Source: JBHEKP01 sp041859375 (GTDB lineage: Bacteria; Hydrogenedentota; Hydrogenedentia; Hydrogenedentales; CAITNO01). Taken from it: a DNA stretch of 41,118 nucleotides. Under the pieces are notes generated by a model that ran no database searches, was not told where the DNA came from, and saw nothing but the letters and a program-made list of their open reading frames with translations. Below, one piece after another: positions 27,247 to 35,459 of the stretch. Position 1 is the stretch's first letter. The number at the start of each line of letters is the position of its first letter. The stretch covers positions 1 to 41,118 of the forward strand of contig JBHEKP010000243.1 of NCBI GenBank assembly GCA_041859375.1, written 5' to 3'. The translations under genes and the position numbers were made by a program.

Positions 27247-27744
27247 ATGCTCGAAGTGCATGTCCTCGGGGTGACCCGGTTTGCAGGCGCCGAATATCCG
27301 ACGGTAATCCTGCGCCATGACGACCGGGTGCTGTTCATCAGCATCGGCCCCTTTGAGGCGGCGGCCATCGGCTGGGGGCTGGACCCCAAAAAACCGCCCC
27401 GCCCCATGACCCACGACCTCATCCTTAACATCCTCGCCGGCCTGCGGGGCGAGTTGAAGTCGGTCACGGTGTACAACCTGGAAAACCAGACCTTTTTCGC
27501 CTACCTGATGGTGGAGCAGCGCGGCATCAACGGCGAGATCGAACAGGTGCTGCGCATCGACACCCGTCCCAGCGACGGGATCGCCCTTGCGGTGCGCGCC
27601 AAGTGCCCCGTTTTTGTGGCCGAAGAGGTTATGAACCAGGCGGGCCAGGATTTCAGCCAGTTCATGATGCAGATGGAGGACGAGGCAAAGGAGGGGGAAG
27701 GTGAGGAGGAGGAGGACGACGGGGAGGAGGAGGATTCGGAATGA
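27247..27744 (+). CDS. Bifunctional nuclease (BFN/DUF151) family protein with acidic tail
   Basis: A 165-residue member of the DUF151 family (plant BFN and bacterial homologs with reported DNase/RNase activity). The core LRHDDRVLFISIGPFEAAAI and RIDTRPSDGIALAVRAKCPV is typical. Residues after about 148 form a strongly acidic tail of Glu and Asp that is common in this family. GGAG is seven bases before the ATG at 27247; the frame is open a further 21 codons but without a site. The stop overlaps the next gene's start by four bases. Confidence 0.93.
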   Translation: MLEVHVLGVTRFAGAEYPTVILRHDDRVLFISIGPFEAAAIGWGLDPKKPPRPMTHDLILNILAGLRGELKSVTVYNLENQTFFAYLMVEQRGINGEIEQVLRIDTRPSDGIALAVRAKCPVFVAEEVMNQAGQDFSQFMMQMEDEAKEGEGEEEEDDGEEEDSE

Positions 27745-28478
27745 GGTGCGGGCGGGGGATGCCCCCCTTCCCGTTCCGGAATTCCGCCGCCGTCTCCTGG
27801 GACAATGCCCCGGATGCGCCGCGTGCCCCCGTGAAAACTGTAATCGTATGGCGGGTGCCGCCCGTCCTTTCCTCCCTGGCGGAGGAACTCACCGACGGCG
27901 AGCAGGCGCGGGCCGCGACGTTCACCCTCGCGCGGCGGCGCACCGAGTACATCTGCGGCCATGCGGCGCGCGCGCGCCTCGCCGCGCAGCAGGACGCGGC
28001 GGCGCGTTTCTCCATCACCCACACCCCGGAGCTGATTCTCATCGCCGGGGGCAATTCGGCTGTTTTGGGAATTGATGCGGAACGGGTGTCCGCCGCGCGC
28101 CCGGCGGCGGCCCTGTCGCGGCGTTTTTTCTGCGCGCAGGAGGCGGCGGCGGTGGCCGGGCATCCCCAACCCCGCCAATCCCTGATCTTTTTCGCCTTAT
28201 GGACCGCCAAGGAGGCCATGTACAAGGCATTCTCCCCCGCCGGTTCCCGCCGGGGCGCGTTTCAATTCTCCGCGCTCCCCAACATGGCGGAGATGGCGGT
28301 TTCCCTGACGGATGCGGACCCGTCCCCCCGGACGTTCACCATCCCGGCACAGGGTGGGTGCCCCCCCTTCCGTCTGGAATGGTTTCTGCCCGTTCCCGGC
28401 ACAATCGGCGCCCTGGTTGCGGACCACACGGCGGGGGAGCCCGCATTTCATGATTTTTCATGGGACAAATCACGGTAA
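27741..28478 (+). CDS. 4'-phosphopantetheinyl transferase, Sfp type
   Basis: A 245-residue enzyme that loads the phosphopantetheine arm of CoA onto carrier proteins. Family motifs are FSITHTPE (about 90-97), VLGIDAERV with magnesium ligands Asp112 and Glu114, and LWTAKEAMYKAF (about 153-164) with the WxxKEA core. Its ATG overlaps the BFN stop (ATGA), preceded by GGAGG about seven bases upstream. No PKS, NRPS or carrier protein is in the window, so it may serve fatty-acid ACP or a distant cluster. It is longer at the C-terminus than AcpS and clearly not of that type. Confidence 0.9.
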   Translation: MRCGRGMPPFPFRNSAAVSWDNAPDAPRAPVKTVIVWRVPPVLSSLAEELTDGEQARAATFTLARRRTEYICGHAARARLAAQQDAAARFSITHTPELILIAGGNSAVLGIDAERVSAARPAAALSRRFFCAQEAAAVAGHPQPRQSLIFFALWTAKEAMYKAFSPAGSRRGAFQFSALPNMAEMAVSLTDADPSPRTFTIPAQGGCPPFRLEWFLPVPGTIGALVADHTAGEPAFHDFSWDKSR

Positions 28479-28495
28479 AAATGGAGGTCTTTGTC

Positions 28496-29104
28496 ATGGG
28501 ACGCATGGTTTTGTTGTGCTGTCTTCTGGGCGCCGCTTCATCCGCCGTTGCGGCGGCTGACCACCGTGAACCCGCCACGGTGCTGGTCGTCTATTACAGC
28601 GACAAGGGCCACACCAAGGCCATGGCGGAGGCGGTGGCAAAGGGCGCGGGCGGTGTGGAGGGCGCGGCGGTGCGCCTGCTTTCCGTGTCTGAGGCGACGG
28701 CGGATGATGTGCTGGCGGCGGACGCGGTCATTGTCGGCAGTCCGGTGCACAAGGCGAACGTGGCCCCGCCCGTGCAGGAATTCATCAACAGCTGGCCGGT
28801 CAAGGACGAACGGCTCCATGACAAGCTGGGCGCGGCCTTCGCCACCGGGAGCGGGGTTTCGGCGGGTGAGGAACTGGTGCAGTTGGGCATCCTCCAGTCC
28901 ATGCTGGTGTGCCGGATGATCGTGGCGGGCGGTCCCGGCGCCGATCAGCCCTTTGGTGCCTCCGCCGTGGGCGAGACCCCGCTGCCCGCCGACGGCAAAG
29001 AGGACGCCGTTGCGGCGTATTACCTGAAAAAGGGCGAGGCACTGGGCAAACGGATCGCGGAACTCTCCGTCAGACTCAAAATATCCAAAAAAGACCCCGC
29101 GTGA
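28496..29104 (+). CDS. Exported flavodoxin/WrbA-like flavoprotein
   Basis: A 202-residue flavodoxin-fold protein. The FMN phosphate loop region YYSDKGHTKAMAEAV is at about 33-47, and the isoalloxazine-side loop VGSPVHKANVAPPVQEF follows, in the style of WrbA and related quinone reductases. Residues 1-20 form a signal peptide (MGRMVLLCCLLGAASSAVAA), unusual for this normally cytosolic fold. GGAGG is eight bases before the chosen ATG at 28496; an upstream in-frame start at 28460 has no site. It might reduce quinones at or outside the membrane, but that is inference. Confidence 0.85.
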   Translation: MGRMVLLCCLLGAASSAVAAADHREPATVLVVYYSDKGHTKAMAEAVAKGAGGVEGAAVRLLSVSEATADDVLAADAVIVGSPVHKANVAPPVQEFINSWPVKDERLHDKLGAAFATGSGVSAGEELVQLGILQSMLVCRMIVAGGPGADQPFGASAVGETPLPADGKEDAVAAYYLKKGEALGKRIAELSVRLKISKKDPA

Positions 29105-29119
29105 CAACCATGCCGGGGC

Positions 29120-30280
29120 TTAAGGTGTGGCAGTCAGGATGATCTCGGCGGGGTTGTGGTTCTCGGAGAGATAGGCGTCGTAGCCGTTCTGGCCCTTCAG
29201 GTATTTCCCGAAGAAGGCGGCTGTGTAGCCGTTGGTTAGGGTGTACACGGTTTCCATCGGAACGTACTGGATGGGTTCGCCGTTGGTGATCCGCTTTCCA
29301 CTTCCCACGCCGTCGCCAAAATCCGGCTTGAGCTGGTGCATTTCCGTGAAGGAAAAGTGTCCGGCGTTTTTGAATTCGACGGCGTGGCGCGGCCCCCTGG
29401 ACTCCTCATAATAGCGGCGAAGATCGGCCATGCGGTCCGCGCCGAGGGTGTCATCCTCCGCGGCGATGAGCAGCATGACGGGGCAGTCGAATTTGACGCG
29501 GTCGGCGGCGGGGGCCGCGCCCGCCATGGGCGCGATGGCCCTCACGCGCGCGTCCGTGTTCACCAGCCAGGTGCACGTGAAGCCGCCGAAGGAATGGCCC
29601 GCCGCGCCGATGCGGGCCATGTCCACCCTGCCCAGAAAGCGGCTGTCGTTGCCCTTGTTCATTTTGTCCATTTCATCAATGAGAAAGGAGAGATCCTTCG
29701 GCCTGTCGGCGGCGGAGAGGGTGCGCGCCTCTTTCCCCTGCTGCATCGGCACCAGCCGCCCGTCCACAAAGGTCAGGGCGCTGTTGCCCGTGTGGTCCGG
29801 GGCCATGACAATGTAGCCGTGGCTGGCCATGTGCTCGCACCAGAAGACGTTCTGCATGCGCATCCCGCCGTTGCCGTGGGAAAAAAGCAGCAGCGGAAAC
29901 ACCCCCTCCCGGACGCGCGCGTCGCGCACCGCCCGGTTCTTGAAGCGCGTGTCCGCCTCGGCCAAATCCACCCCAAAGCCCGCCAGCAGCACCAGGGAAA
30001 GCTCCGGGGCGCTGTTTTTCAGGAAGAAGTCGGACAATTTGTTCGCGGGTTGGTCCCTGGCTTCGTCCGCGGCCGGATACCAGATTTCCGTCATGAGGGA
30101 ACGGGGCCCCTCCGAGGCCGGGTCAATGCGGCTGTGGTCTTTGAAGGTCATGGTGGTGACGCCCACGGGGAATGGGCCCGGCTTGTCCGGGGCGGGAAGG
30201 GGCTCCTCCCCGGTCTGCGCCGCCGCAGCCAAACCGTAAAACAACACCGCCGGCAAGAGCATCCAATTGCGCGTCATCAT
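29120..30280 (-). CDS. Secreted alpha/beta hydrolase, platelet-activating-factor acetylhydrolase/dienelactone-hydrolase-like
   Basis: A 386-residue protein with an N-terminal signal peptide (through about residue 21, AAAAQ). The alpha/beta hydrolase signature is clear: oxyanion segment FSHGNGGMRMQ, nucleophile elbow GAAGHSFGGFT, an acid residue after LLIAAEDDT, and a likely catalytic His in KNAGHFSF. This layout is that of PAF acetylhydrolases and large dienelactone hydrolases, which cleave esters. GGGAG precedes the ATG by seven bases. It converges with the flavodoxin gene, the stops being 15 bases apart with no visible terminator. Confidence 0.88.
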   Translation of the reverse strand: MMTRNWMLLPAVLFYGLAAAAQTGEEPLPAPDKPGPFPVGVTTMTFKDHSRIDPASEGPRSLMTEIWYPAADEARDQPANKLSDFFLKNSAPELSLVLLAGFGVDLAEADTRFKNRAVRDARVREGVFPLLLFSHGNGGMRMQNVFWCEHMASHGYIVMAPDHTGNSALTFVDGRLVPMQQGKEARTLSAADRPKDLSFLIDEMDKMNKGNDSRFLGRVDMARIGAAGHSFGGFTCTWLVNTDARVRAIAPMAGAAPAADRVKFDCPVMLLIAAEDDTLGADRMADLRRYYEESRGPRHAVEFKNAGHFSFTEMHQLKPDFGDGVGSGKRITNGEPIQYVPMETVYTLTNGYTAAFFGKYLKGQNGYDAYLSENHNPAEIILTATP

Positions 30281-30376
30281 GCCTGTTCTCCCTGCGCGGG
30301 CCCCGGCCCGGCTTCGGAAAACAATACACGGGCGTCAGGCACCCTTTCCAGCGTCGGGCCGGGCCGGTCCAGCCGT

Positions 30377-30405
30377 TTGCACCCCCCGGATCCCTGTGCT
30401 ACAAT
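30377..30405 (+). promoter_or_regulatory. Strong sigma-70-like promoter for the lipoprotein gene
   Basis: TTGCAC and TACAAT are 17 bases apart with TGC before the -10. The predicted start is about 20 bases before the ATG at 30431. It may also drive the downstream polymerase gene. Confidence 0.7.
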
Positions 30406-30430
30406 GCGCCAAGACGTTGGAGGGTTATTT

Positions 30431-30916
30431 ATGCCTCGGTATGCCAGGGTGATTTGCGGGCTGCTTGTGCTGGCGGCCATTGCCACGACTGGGTGCGCCC
30501 GTGCCGCGCGCGACACGTCGGGTTTCGCGGTCCACAAGGACGCGACGGTGGCCATGCCTTTTGATGAGGCGTGGCAGGCCGTGAAGGGTTCGCTCCGCGA
30601 GCAGGGGTACGAACTGTACACCCGCGACAAGCGCGGCACCTTTGTCGCGTACACCGACATGCACCGGATCCTGCTGATCCAGCCAAGCCGCATCAAGTAC
30701 ACCGTGACGCTGACCCCCGTGAACGACAAGGAAACGGCGGTGACGGTGGACGCGGTGCGCCAAAAATACGGCGCGACGCTGCTGACCTATCCCGGCTGGC
30801 ACGACCGCCCGCTCAAGGACGAGGCCGCCGCCGCCGCGCTGCTGGAGTCGGTCCAGGCGAAGCTCAACGGCGCGCCGGTCAAGACGGAGGACGCGGGCAA
30901 CGCCGCCGGCGTGTGA
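30431..30916 (+). CDS. Small putative lipoprotein, function unknown
   Basis: A 161-residue exported protein. The signal peptide ends IATTGC, a possible lipoprotein cleavage site at Cys22, although the -3 residue is Thr rather than the usual Leu. The mature part reads as a small alpha/beta domain (DEAWQAVKGSLREQGYELYT, then beta-rich IKYTVTLTPV). No family is recognised. GGAGG lies seven bases upstream of the ATG. It is 28 bases ahead of the O-antigen-ligase-like gene, so it may belong to the polysaccharide block. Confidence 0.8.
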   Translation: MPRYARVICGLLVLAAIATTGCARAARDTSGFAVHKDATVAMPFDEAWQAVKGSLREQGYELYTRDKRGTFVAYTDMHRILLIQPSRIKYTVTLTPVNDKETAVTVDAVRQKYGATLLTYPGWHDRPLKDEAAAAALLESVQAKLNGAPVKTEDAGNAAGV

Positions 30917-30944
30917 CACCACGCCCCGTTGCGCGCACCCACAC

Positions 30945-32936
30945 ATGGCCGGAGCACCCTCAGGGCAGGATGAGTTGAACACAGCGCGCCGCCGCATTCC
31001 CGATGCGGCGGCGTTTTTCTTTTGCCTGCTTTTTCTCGCCGCATGGCCCTGGGAAATGCACCAGCGCCTTCCCTGGGGCGGCACGGCGGTTTCGCTGGCG
31101 GGTCTCGGCCTGCTGTTTTCCGGGGGGTGGCTTTTCCTGAACAGCCCGAAGCGGGGCGCGCTTTCCGGGTATGAGGCGCCCCTCGCGCTGCTGCTGCTGG
31201 CCTGCGCCCAGTCGTGGACCCGCTCGGCGGACGCTCCGGCCACCGCAGCGCTGCTGAAACAGTACGCGCTGTACACGCTGCTCTTCTTTGCGGCCCTGCC
31301 CGTGTTCCGCCGGCCGGGACAGGCCCGGACCGCATGGATTGTCCTGACCGTTTCCGCGGCGCTTGTTGGCGTGACCGCGCTGCTTTGCGCCAGGGGGCTG
31401 CTCACCCCGGCACTGGCCATGGCGCAGCGCTACCTGGACCAGCGGCTTGCGGATGAGATACGCGCCGGGGCCTTCATCCGTATGGCGGCCACAACCCCGG
31501 ACTTTAACCAGGCCATCCTGCCGATGCTGCTCTGCCTGCCCCTGGCCATGGCCATGGCGGCATGGCCGGACCCCGCCCGGCCCAGGACAGTCCGCGCCGC
31601 GGGGGGGATTCTCTCCCTCGCGCTGCTCTGCGGCGTTGTGGTTTCGCTGTCCCGGAGCGGACTGATCGCCGTGGCGGGGCTGGCGGCGGCGGGGGTGGTG
31701 GTGCTGCCTCGGGGCCGGACGCGCCGCGGGGCCTGGATGCTGGCGGGGCTGGCGCTGGCCGCCGCCGCACTGCTTGGCTGGCTGGCGGTGTCCGGCTATC
31801 TGGACGCCTCCATCACCCGCATGCGCCGCATGTTTGACGACGGGGACCCCTCCTCGCGCTCCCGGCTGTATGTGTTCGGCCTGGCCTGGCGGCTGCTCCC
31901 CGAATACTTCTGGCTTGGATGCGGCCTGGGCGCGTCGCCGAAAGTGATTGGCGCGGCCGCCGATCCGGCCGTCTGGCAGGGCACCGCCATTCACAGCATG
32001 CCCGGCCTCTTCCTTTTTGAAACCGGCATCCTGGGACTGGCGGGATACCTGTGGCTCTGGGCACGCTGGGGACGGCGCGCCTGGCGGCGGTGGCGCGCGG
32101 CGGCAACGGCTGAGGCGCGCCTGCTGCACGGGGCCATGCTCGGCTCCGGCGCGGTGCTGTTCTGGATTCTCGCCATACAGCCTTTCCAGGCATTGTCCCT
32201 GTTCCCTGTTTTTGGCGCACTGGCCGCGGCCCTGTCCGGCGGCACGGCTCTCTCAGCTGAGAACGCCGCCGCGCCCCGCCGCCGGTGGGCGCCCCTGCTG
32301 GCGGGGGCGGTCACCCTGGCGGTGGTGGCGCCGAACATGGCGTGGTATGAAACAGTGGCGGCGCGGATGAACCGTTTCGCGGCGGCACTGGATGCCGCGC
32401 TGGAGGCGGAAAAACGGGGGGACTGGGAAAGCGCCGGGGGGGGATACGCGCTGGCGGCGGAACAGGCGAAGGCGTGCCGCCTTGGGGAACCCGGACCCGG
32501 CCAATACTACCGGCACATCGCCTCCGGCGTGTCCGATCTCGGATATGTGCTGGATCGCATCCCCGGGGGCGGTCCAAGGGACGCCGGGGCGGACATCGCG
32601 GAGTTCGGACGGGCGCGCATACTCCACAATCAGGGCGATTATGAAAATGCGGCGGCGCTGCTGGAGAAAATATGCGCCCGCCAAAAGGGCTGGGCGGATC
32701 CGGCCTACGCCCTTGGGGAGGCGCGTTGGCGCCGGGGGGACAAAAACGGGGCGGCGGCGGCCTGGAAAGACGCGGCGGCGCGCCTGAAAATTCAGGGACG
32801 CACCCTGCCGCCAAAGCCTCCGGCCGAAGCCCGGACGGACCTTACGGATGTGGCGGCGGCGCTGGAGGCGGAGCTTGGCCGGGGCGATCAGGCCACGGAC
32901 CGGAGGGAATTGCTGCTGCTGCGCCTGGGCCGTTGA
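30945..32936 (+). CDS. O-antigen ligase/Wzy-type polysaccharide membrane protein with C-terminal TPR region
   Basis: A 663-residue protein with about ten to twelve membrane segments in the first 450 residues, followed by a soluble helical region with TPR-like repeats (for example ILHNQGDYENAAALLEKICA). The Wzy_C-type motif is visible as VVSLSRSGLIAV and, in the large periplasmic loop, SSRSRLYVFGLAWRLLPEYF and IHSMPGLFLFETGILGL. Such proteins polymerise repeat units or ligate polysaccharide to lipid at the outer face of the inner membrane. The start is uncertain: ATG 30945 lacks a site, while a TTG at 30975 follows AGGATGAG. Confidence 0.88.
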   Translation: MAGAPSGQDELNTARRRIPDAAAFFFCLLFLAAWPWEMHQRLPWGGTAVSLAGLGLLFSGGWLFLNSPKRGALSGYEAPLALLLLACAQSWTRSADAPATAALLKQYALYTLLFFAALPVFRRPGQARTAWIVLTVSAALVGVTALLCARGLLTPALAMAQRYLDQRLADEIRAGAFIRMAATTPDFNQAILPMLLCLPLAMAMAAWPDPARPRTVRAAGGILSLALLCGVVVSLSRSGLIAVAGLAAAGVVVLPRGRTRRGAWMLAGLALAAAALLGWLAVSGYLDASITRMRRMFDDGDPSSRSRLYVFGLAWRLLPEYFWLGCGLGASPKVIGAAADPAVWQGTAIHSMPGLFLFETGILGLAGYLWLWARWGRRAWRRWRAAATAEARLLHGAMLGSGAVLFWILAIQPFQALSLFPVFGALAAALSGGTALSAENAAAPRRRWAPLLAGAVTLAVVAPNMAWYETVAARMNRFAAALDAALEAEKRGDWESAGGGYALAAEQAKACRLGEPGPGQYYRHIASGVSDLGYVLDRIPGGGPRDAGADIAEFGRARILHNQGDYENAAALLEKICARQKGWADPAYALGEARWRRGDKNGAAAAWKDAAARLKIQGRTLPPKPPAEARTDLTDVAAALEAELGRGDQATDRRELLLLRLGR

Positions 32937-32975
32937 GCCGGCGGAACAGCCGCGGGGGAAAACGGACACCCCGGC

Positions 32976-33773
32976 CTAGCGCAGTGCCCGAAGGCGCGCC
33001 TGAGCCAGCCGGTGGCCGGGCAGACGGCGGAGTGCCTCGCCGTAGGCGGCGCCCGCCTCCCCCCTCCTGCCCTCCAACTCGGCGCGCACACCCCGCATGG
33101 CGTCCAAATCGGCGCATGAATACCCCGCCTTTTCAGCGGCCTCAAAGGTTTCAAACGCCTCGTTCCACAACCCGTTGAACATCAGCCGCCTGCCCGCATT
33201 GTAGAGTTCCTCCCCGCCCAGGTTTTTTCCCGCCGAAAGCCGTTCGCCCGCCGCCGCCCGCTCCATGGCGTGAATGCGCCAATACTTCTTGAAGAGCGTT
33301 TCCGCCGCGAGCAAATCCCCCTGATCCGTCATGGCCCGGCCCAGCCACAACAAGGCCCCGTCCGCCCCCTCCCTGTCCTCAAGGGACGCGCGCACGGGCA
33401 GTTTTGGATCGGCTATGGCGAGGGCGGCCGCGGCGTCCAATCCAAGCCCCCCGGCCACCGCGCCTTCAGGATCGGTGAGCGCGGCGCGCACCATCGGCAG
33501 CCGGACCAAATCCCGCCCGAGATCGGCCACGACCCGGTCGGCAATGCGCGGCCAGGCGTCCAGCGCGTCAAGCACCCGGCGCTGCGCCTCGTAAAGCGCG
33601 TCCTGCTCCAGGGCGGCGCGGCCCTCGGCAAGAAGGCGCGCGGCGCTTTGTCGCGCGGCCAGCATCTGGCCGTATCCGCGCACGGCGACCAGCAGCATCA
33701 GCCCCGCCAGGGCGGTGGCGAGCCACAGCCCGATGTTGTAGGCGATGTACCGTTTCAGTCTTCTGGTTGCCAT
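32976..33773 (-). CDS. Membrane-anchored TPR-like protein of the polysaccharide locus
   Basis: A 265-residue protein with one N-terminal membrane segment (about 11-33, NIGLWLATALAGLMLLVAV) and a helical, Ala/Arg-rich body that reads like TPR repeats (LYNAGRRLMFNGLWNEAFET and GEAGAAYGEALRRLPGHRLA). No enzyme motif. Its ATG is seven bases after the stop of the glycosylphosphotransferase gene, so it is the third gene of that operon. Membrane-tethered TPR proteins often organise polysaccharide export or polymerisation; this role is inferred from position. Confidence 0.8.
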   Translation of the reverse strand: MATRRLKRYIAYNIGLWLATALAGLMLLVAVRGYGQMLAARQSAARLLAEGRAALEQDALYEAQRRVLDALDAWPRIADRVVADLGRDLVRLPMVRAALTDPEGAVAGGLGLDAAAALAIADPKLPVRASLEDREGADGALLWLGRAMTDQGDLLAAETLFKKYWRIHAMERAAAGERLSAGKNLGGEELYNAGRRLMFNGLWNEAFETFEAAEKAGYSCADLDAMRGVRAELEGRRGEAGAAYGEALRRLPGHRLAQARLRALR

Positions 33774-33780
33774 TTTTACC

Positions 33781-35448
33781 CTAAAACGCCTGGTCCAGAT
33801 GAAGAACCACCGGAATGGTTCTGAACAGTATCTTCAGGTCCATCCAAAGCGACCACTGCTCGATATAGGCGATGTCAAGCTGCACCATCTGGTCGAAGGA
33901 GAGGCGGTTGCGCCCGCTCACCTGCCAGAGCCCGGTGATGCCCGGCCTGATGTAGAGGCGCTTCATGTGCCAGTCCTTGTACTCGTCCACCTCGTACTGG
34001 ATGGGCGGACGCGGGCCCACCAGGCTCATGTCCCCCTTGAACACGTTGAAAAACTGGGGCAGCTCGTCAATGCTGGTCTTCCGGATGAAGCGCCCCAGCC
34101 GGGTGATGCGCGGATCGTTTGTCATCTTGTAGACCGGCTTGCCGTCCGCGTCAAGCTCGTATTCCTGCCCGTTCTTGATCATCTGCTGGAGGTATTTTTT
34201 GTGGATTTCGGGGTCGGAGTCGGCGCGCATCGAGCGGAACTTGATCATGCGGAAGGTGCGCCCGTTGAGGCCCACCCGCTCCTGGATGAAAAAGACGGGA
34301 CCGGGCGAGTCCAGTTTTATGAGCACCGCCACAAGGGCCATCAGCGGGGAAAGGGCAACGATGGCGGCGGCGGAAAGGGCCATGTCCATGAGGCGCTTGC
34401 CAAGCTGGGGAAATGTGGCGTAAAGGCCCAGGTTCTGCACGCGCAGCAATGGGAAATCGCCCGCCATGTCCGGCAGGGCGTTGGTGCGGAAATAGGGCTG
34501 GAAGGGCGTGCACATTTTAATCTGCGCGCCCATGCGCCAGCAGGTCTGCGCCACCTCCAGACGCTGCTGGGCCGAAAGGGTTCCGGGGTCCACCGCCAGA
34601 ATGACCTCGTCCAGGTTGTGCCGGTTGATCAAAGCCTTGAGCGCGCCGATGTCCCCGGGCACCTGTCCCTCATAATCCGCCCCCGGACCGGCGAGCACCT
34701 CGCCCATGTAATCGTATTCGGTGGAGGGCGAGCGGAGCGCAGTAATGAGCCCGTCGGGCGGGGCGCCGTCGTGGATAATCACCACGCGGGTCCGCCAAAA
34801 CCCGAACGCATGGAGAAAAAGCACCCCGATGAGCGTGGCGGAGTGCCAGAGAAGCACCGCAAAAAAGGCAATGATGCCCTCGCAGGCCATGAACATGAGC
34901 ACCGACTGGTGGCGCGCCGCGTCGGGATAAACCGACTGGTAGGCCGCGCCCAGCAGCGCCAGCAGGGCCGTGCCCAGCACCACCCCCCGGAGGATGGTGG
35001 TCGCGGCGCGGAAGGGGCGCGTGTCCCCCAGGTTCGCCTGGTACAAACCCGCCCACTGAAAAATCAGCAGGCGGATGACGGGCACAATGAGCACAAGCGG
35101 GAAGAAGGGACGGAATTCGGGGCTGCGGAGCAGGCGCAGGAACAGGGCCGGAAAATTCAGCACGGTCCTGTCCACCGGCGCCATGGACTGTGGCCAGGAG
35201 GCGGTCATCAGATAGGCGAGTGCCACCCCCGCGGCAAGCAGCGCCGCCTGGCCGGAAGCCTGCACAAACACCAGCAACGCGCGCTTGCGGCCCCTTCCCC
35301 AGCCCGCCGCCCAGCTGGATGGGTCTATCGGAAGCGGCGCATCGGCGGCAGGGGAGGCGGGAAGAGCGGGTGCGGCTTCCGCCGCGGCCGTTTCCGCCGG
35401 AGCCCCCCCCCCGTTGTTTTGCTGTTGATGACGGCGCTTCTTGGTCAT
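33781..35448 (-). CDS. Exopolysaccharide polyprenyl glycosylphosphotransferase (WcaJ/WbaP type)
   Basis: A 555-residue membrane enzyme that transfers a sugar-1-phosphate to undecaprenyl phosphate, the first step of polysaccharide repeat-unit assembly. After a low-complexity start it has about four membrane helices (about 55-205), a nucleotide-binding-like middle domain (about 218-300) and the catalytic bacterial sugar transferase domain (about 348-555) with SPGPVFFIQERVGLNGRTF, IKFRSMRADSD, TSIDELPQFFNVFKGDMSLV and RPGITGLWQVSGR. The start is the ATG at 35448; an ATG at 35459 leads only to a five-codon frame because of a tandem duplication at the gene junction. Confidence 0.95.
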   Translation of the reverse strand: MTKKRRHQQQNNGGGAPAETAAAEAAPALPASPAADAPLPIDPSSWAAGWGRGRKRALLVFVQASGQAALLAAGVALAYLMTASWPQSMAPVDRTVLNFPALFLRLLRSPEFRPFFPLVLIVPVIRLLIFQWAGLYQANLGDTRPFRAATTILRGVVLGTALLALLGAAYQSVYPDAARHQSVLMFMACEGIIAFFAVLLWHSATLIGVLFLHAFGFWRTRVVIIHDGAPPDGLITALRSPSTEYDYMGEVLAGPGADYEGQVPGDIGALKALINRHNLDEVILAVDPGTLSAQQRLEVAQTCWRMGAQIKMCTPFQPYFRTNALPDMAGDFPLLRVQNLGLYATFPQLGKRLMDMALSAAAIVALSPLMALVAVLIKLDSPGPVFFIQERVGLNGRTFRMIKFRSMRADSDPEIHKKYLQQMIKNGQEYELDADGKPVYKMTNDPRITRLGRFIRKTSIDELPQFFNVFKGDMSLVGPRPPIQYEVDEYKDWHMKRLYIRPGITGLWQVSGRNRLSFDQMVQLDIAYIEQWSLWMDLKILFRTIPVVLHLDQAF

Positions 35449-35459
35449 TTCTTGGTCAT
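35438..35459 (-). repeat. 11-bp perfect tandem duplication at the aminotransferase/glycosyltransferase junction
   Basis: ATGACCAAGAA occurs twice in direct succession on the minus strand. The first copy overlaps the upstream stop (ATGA) but its frame closes after MTKK; the second copy is the real start of the glycosylphosphotransferase. Confidence 0.9.
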
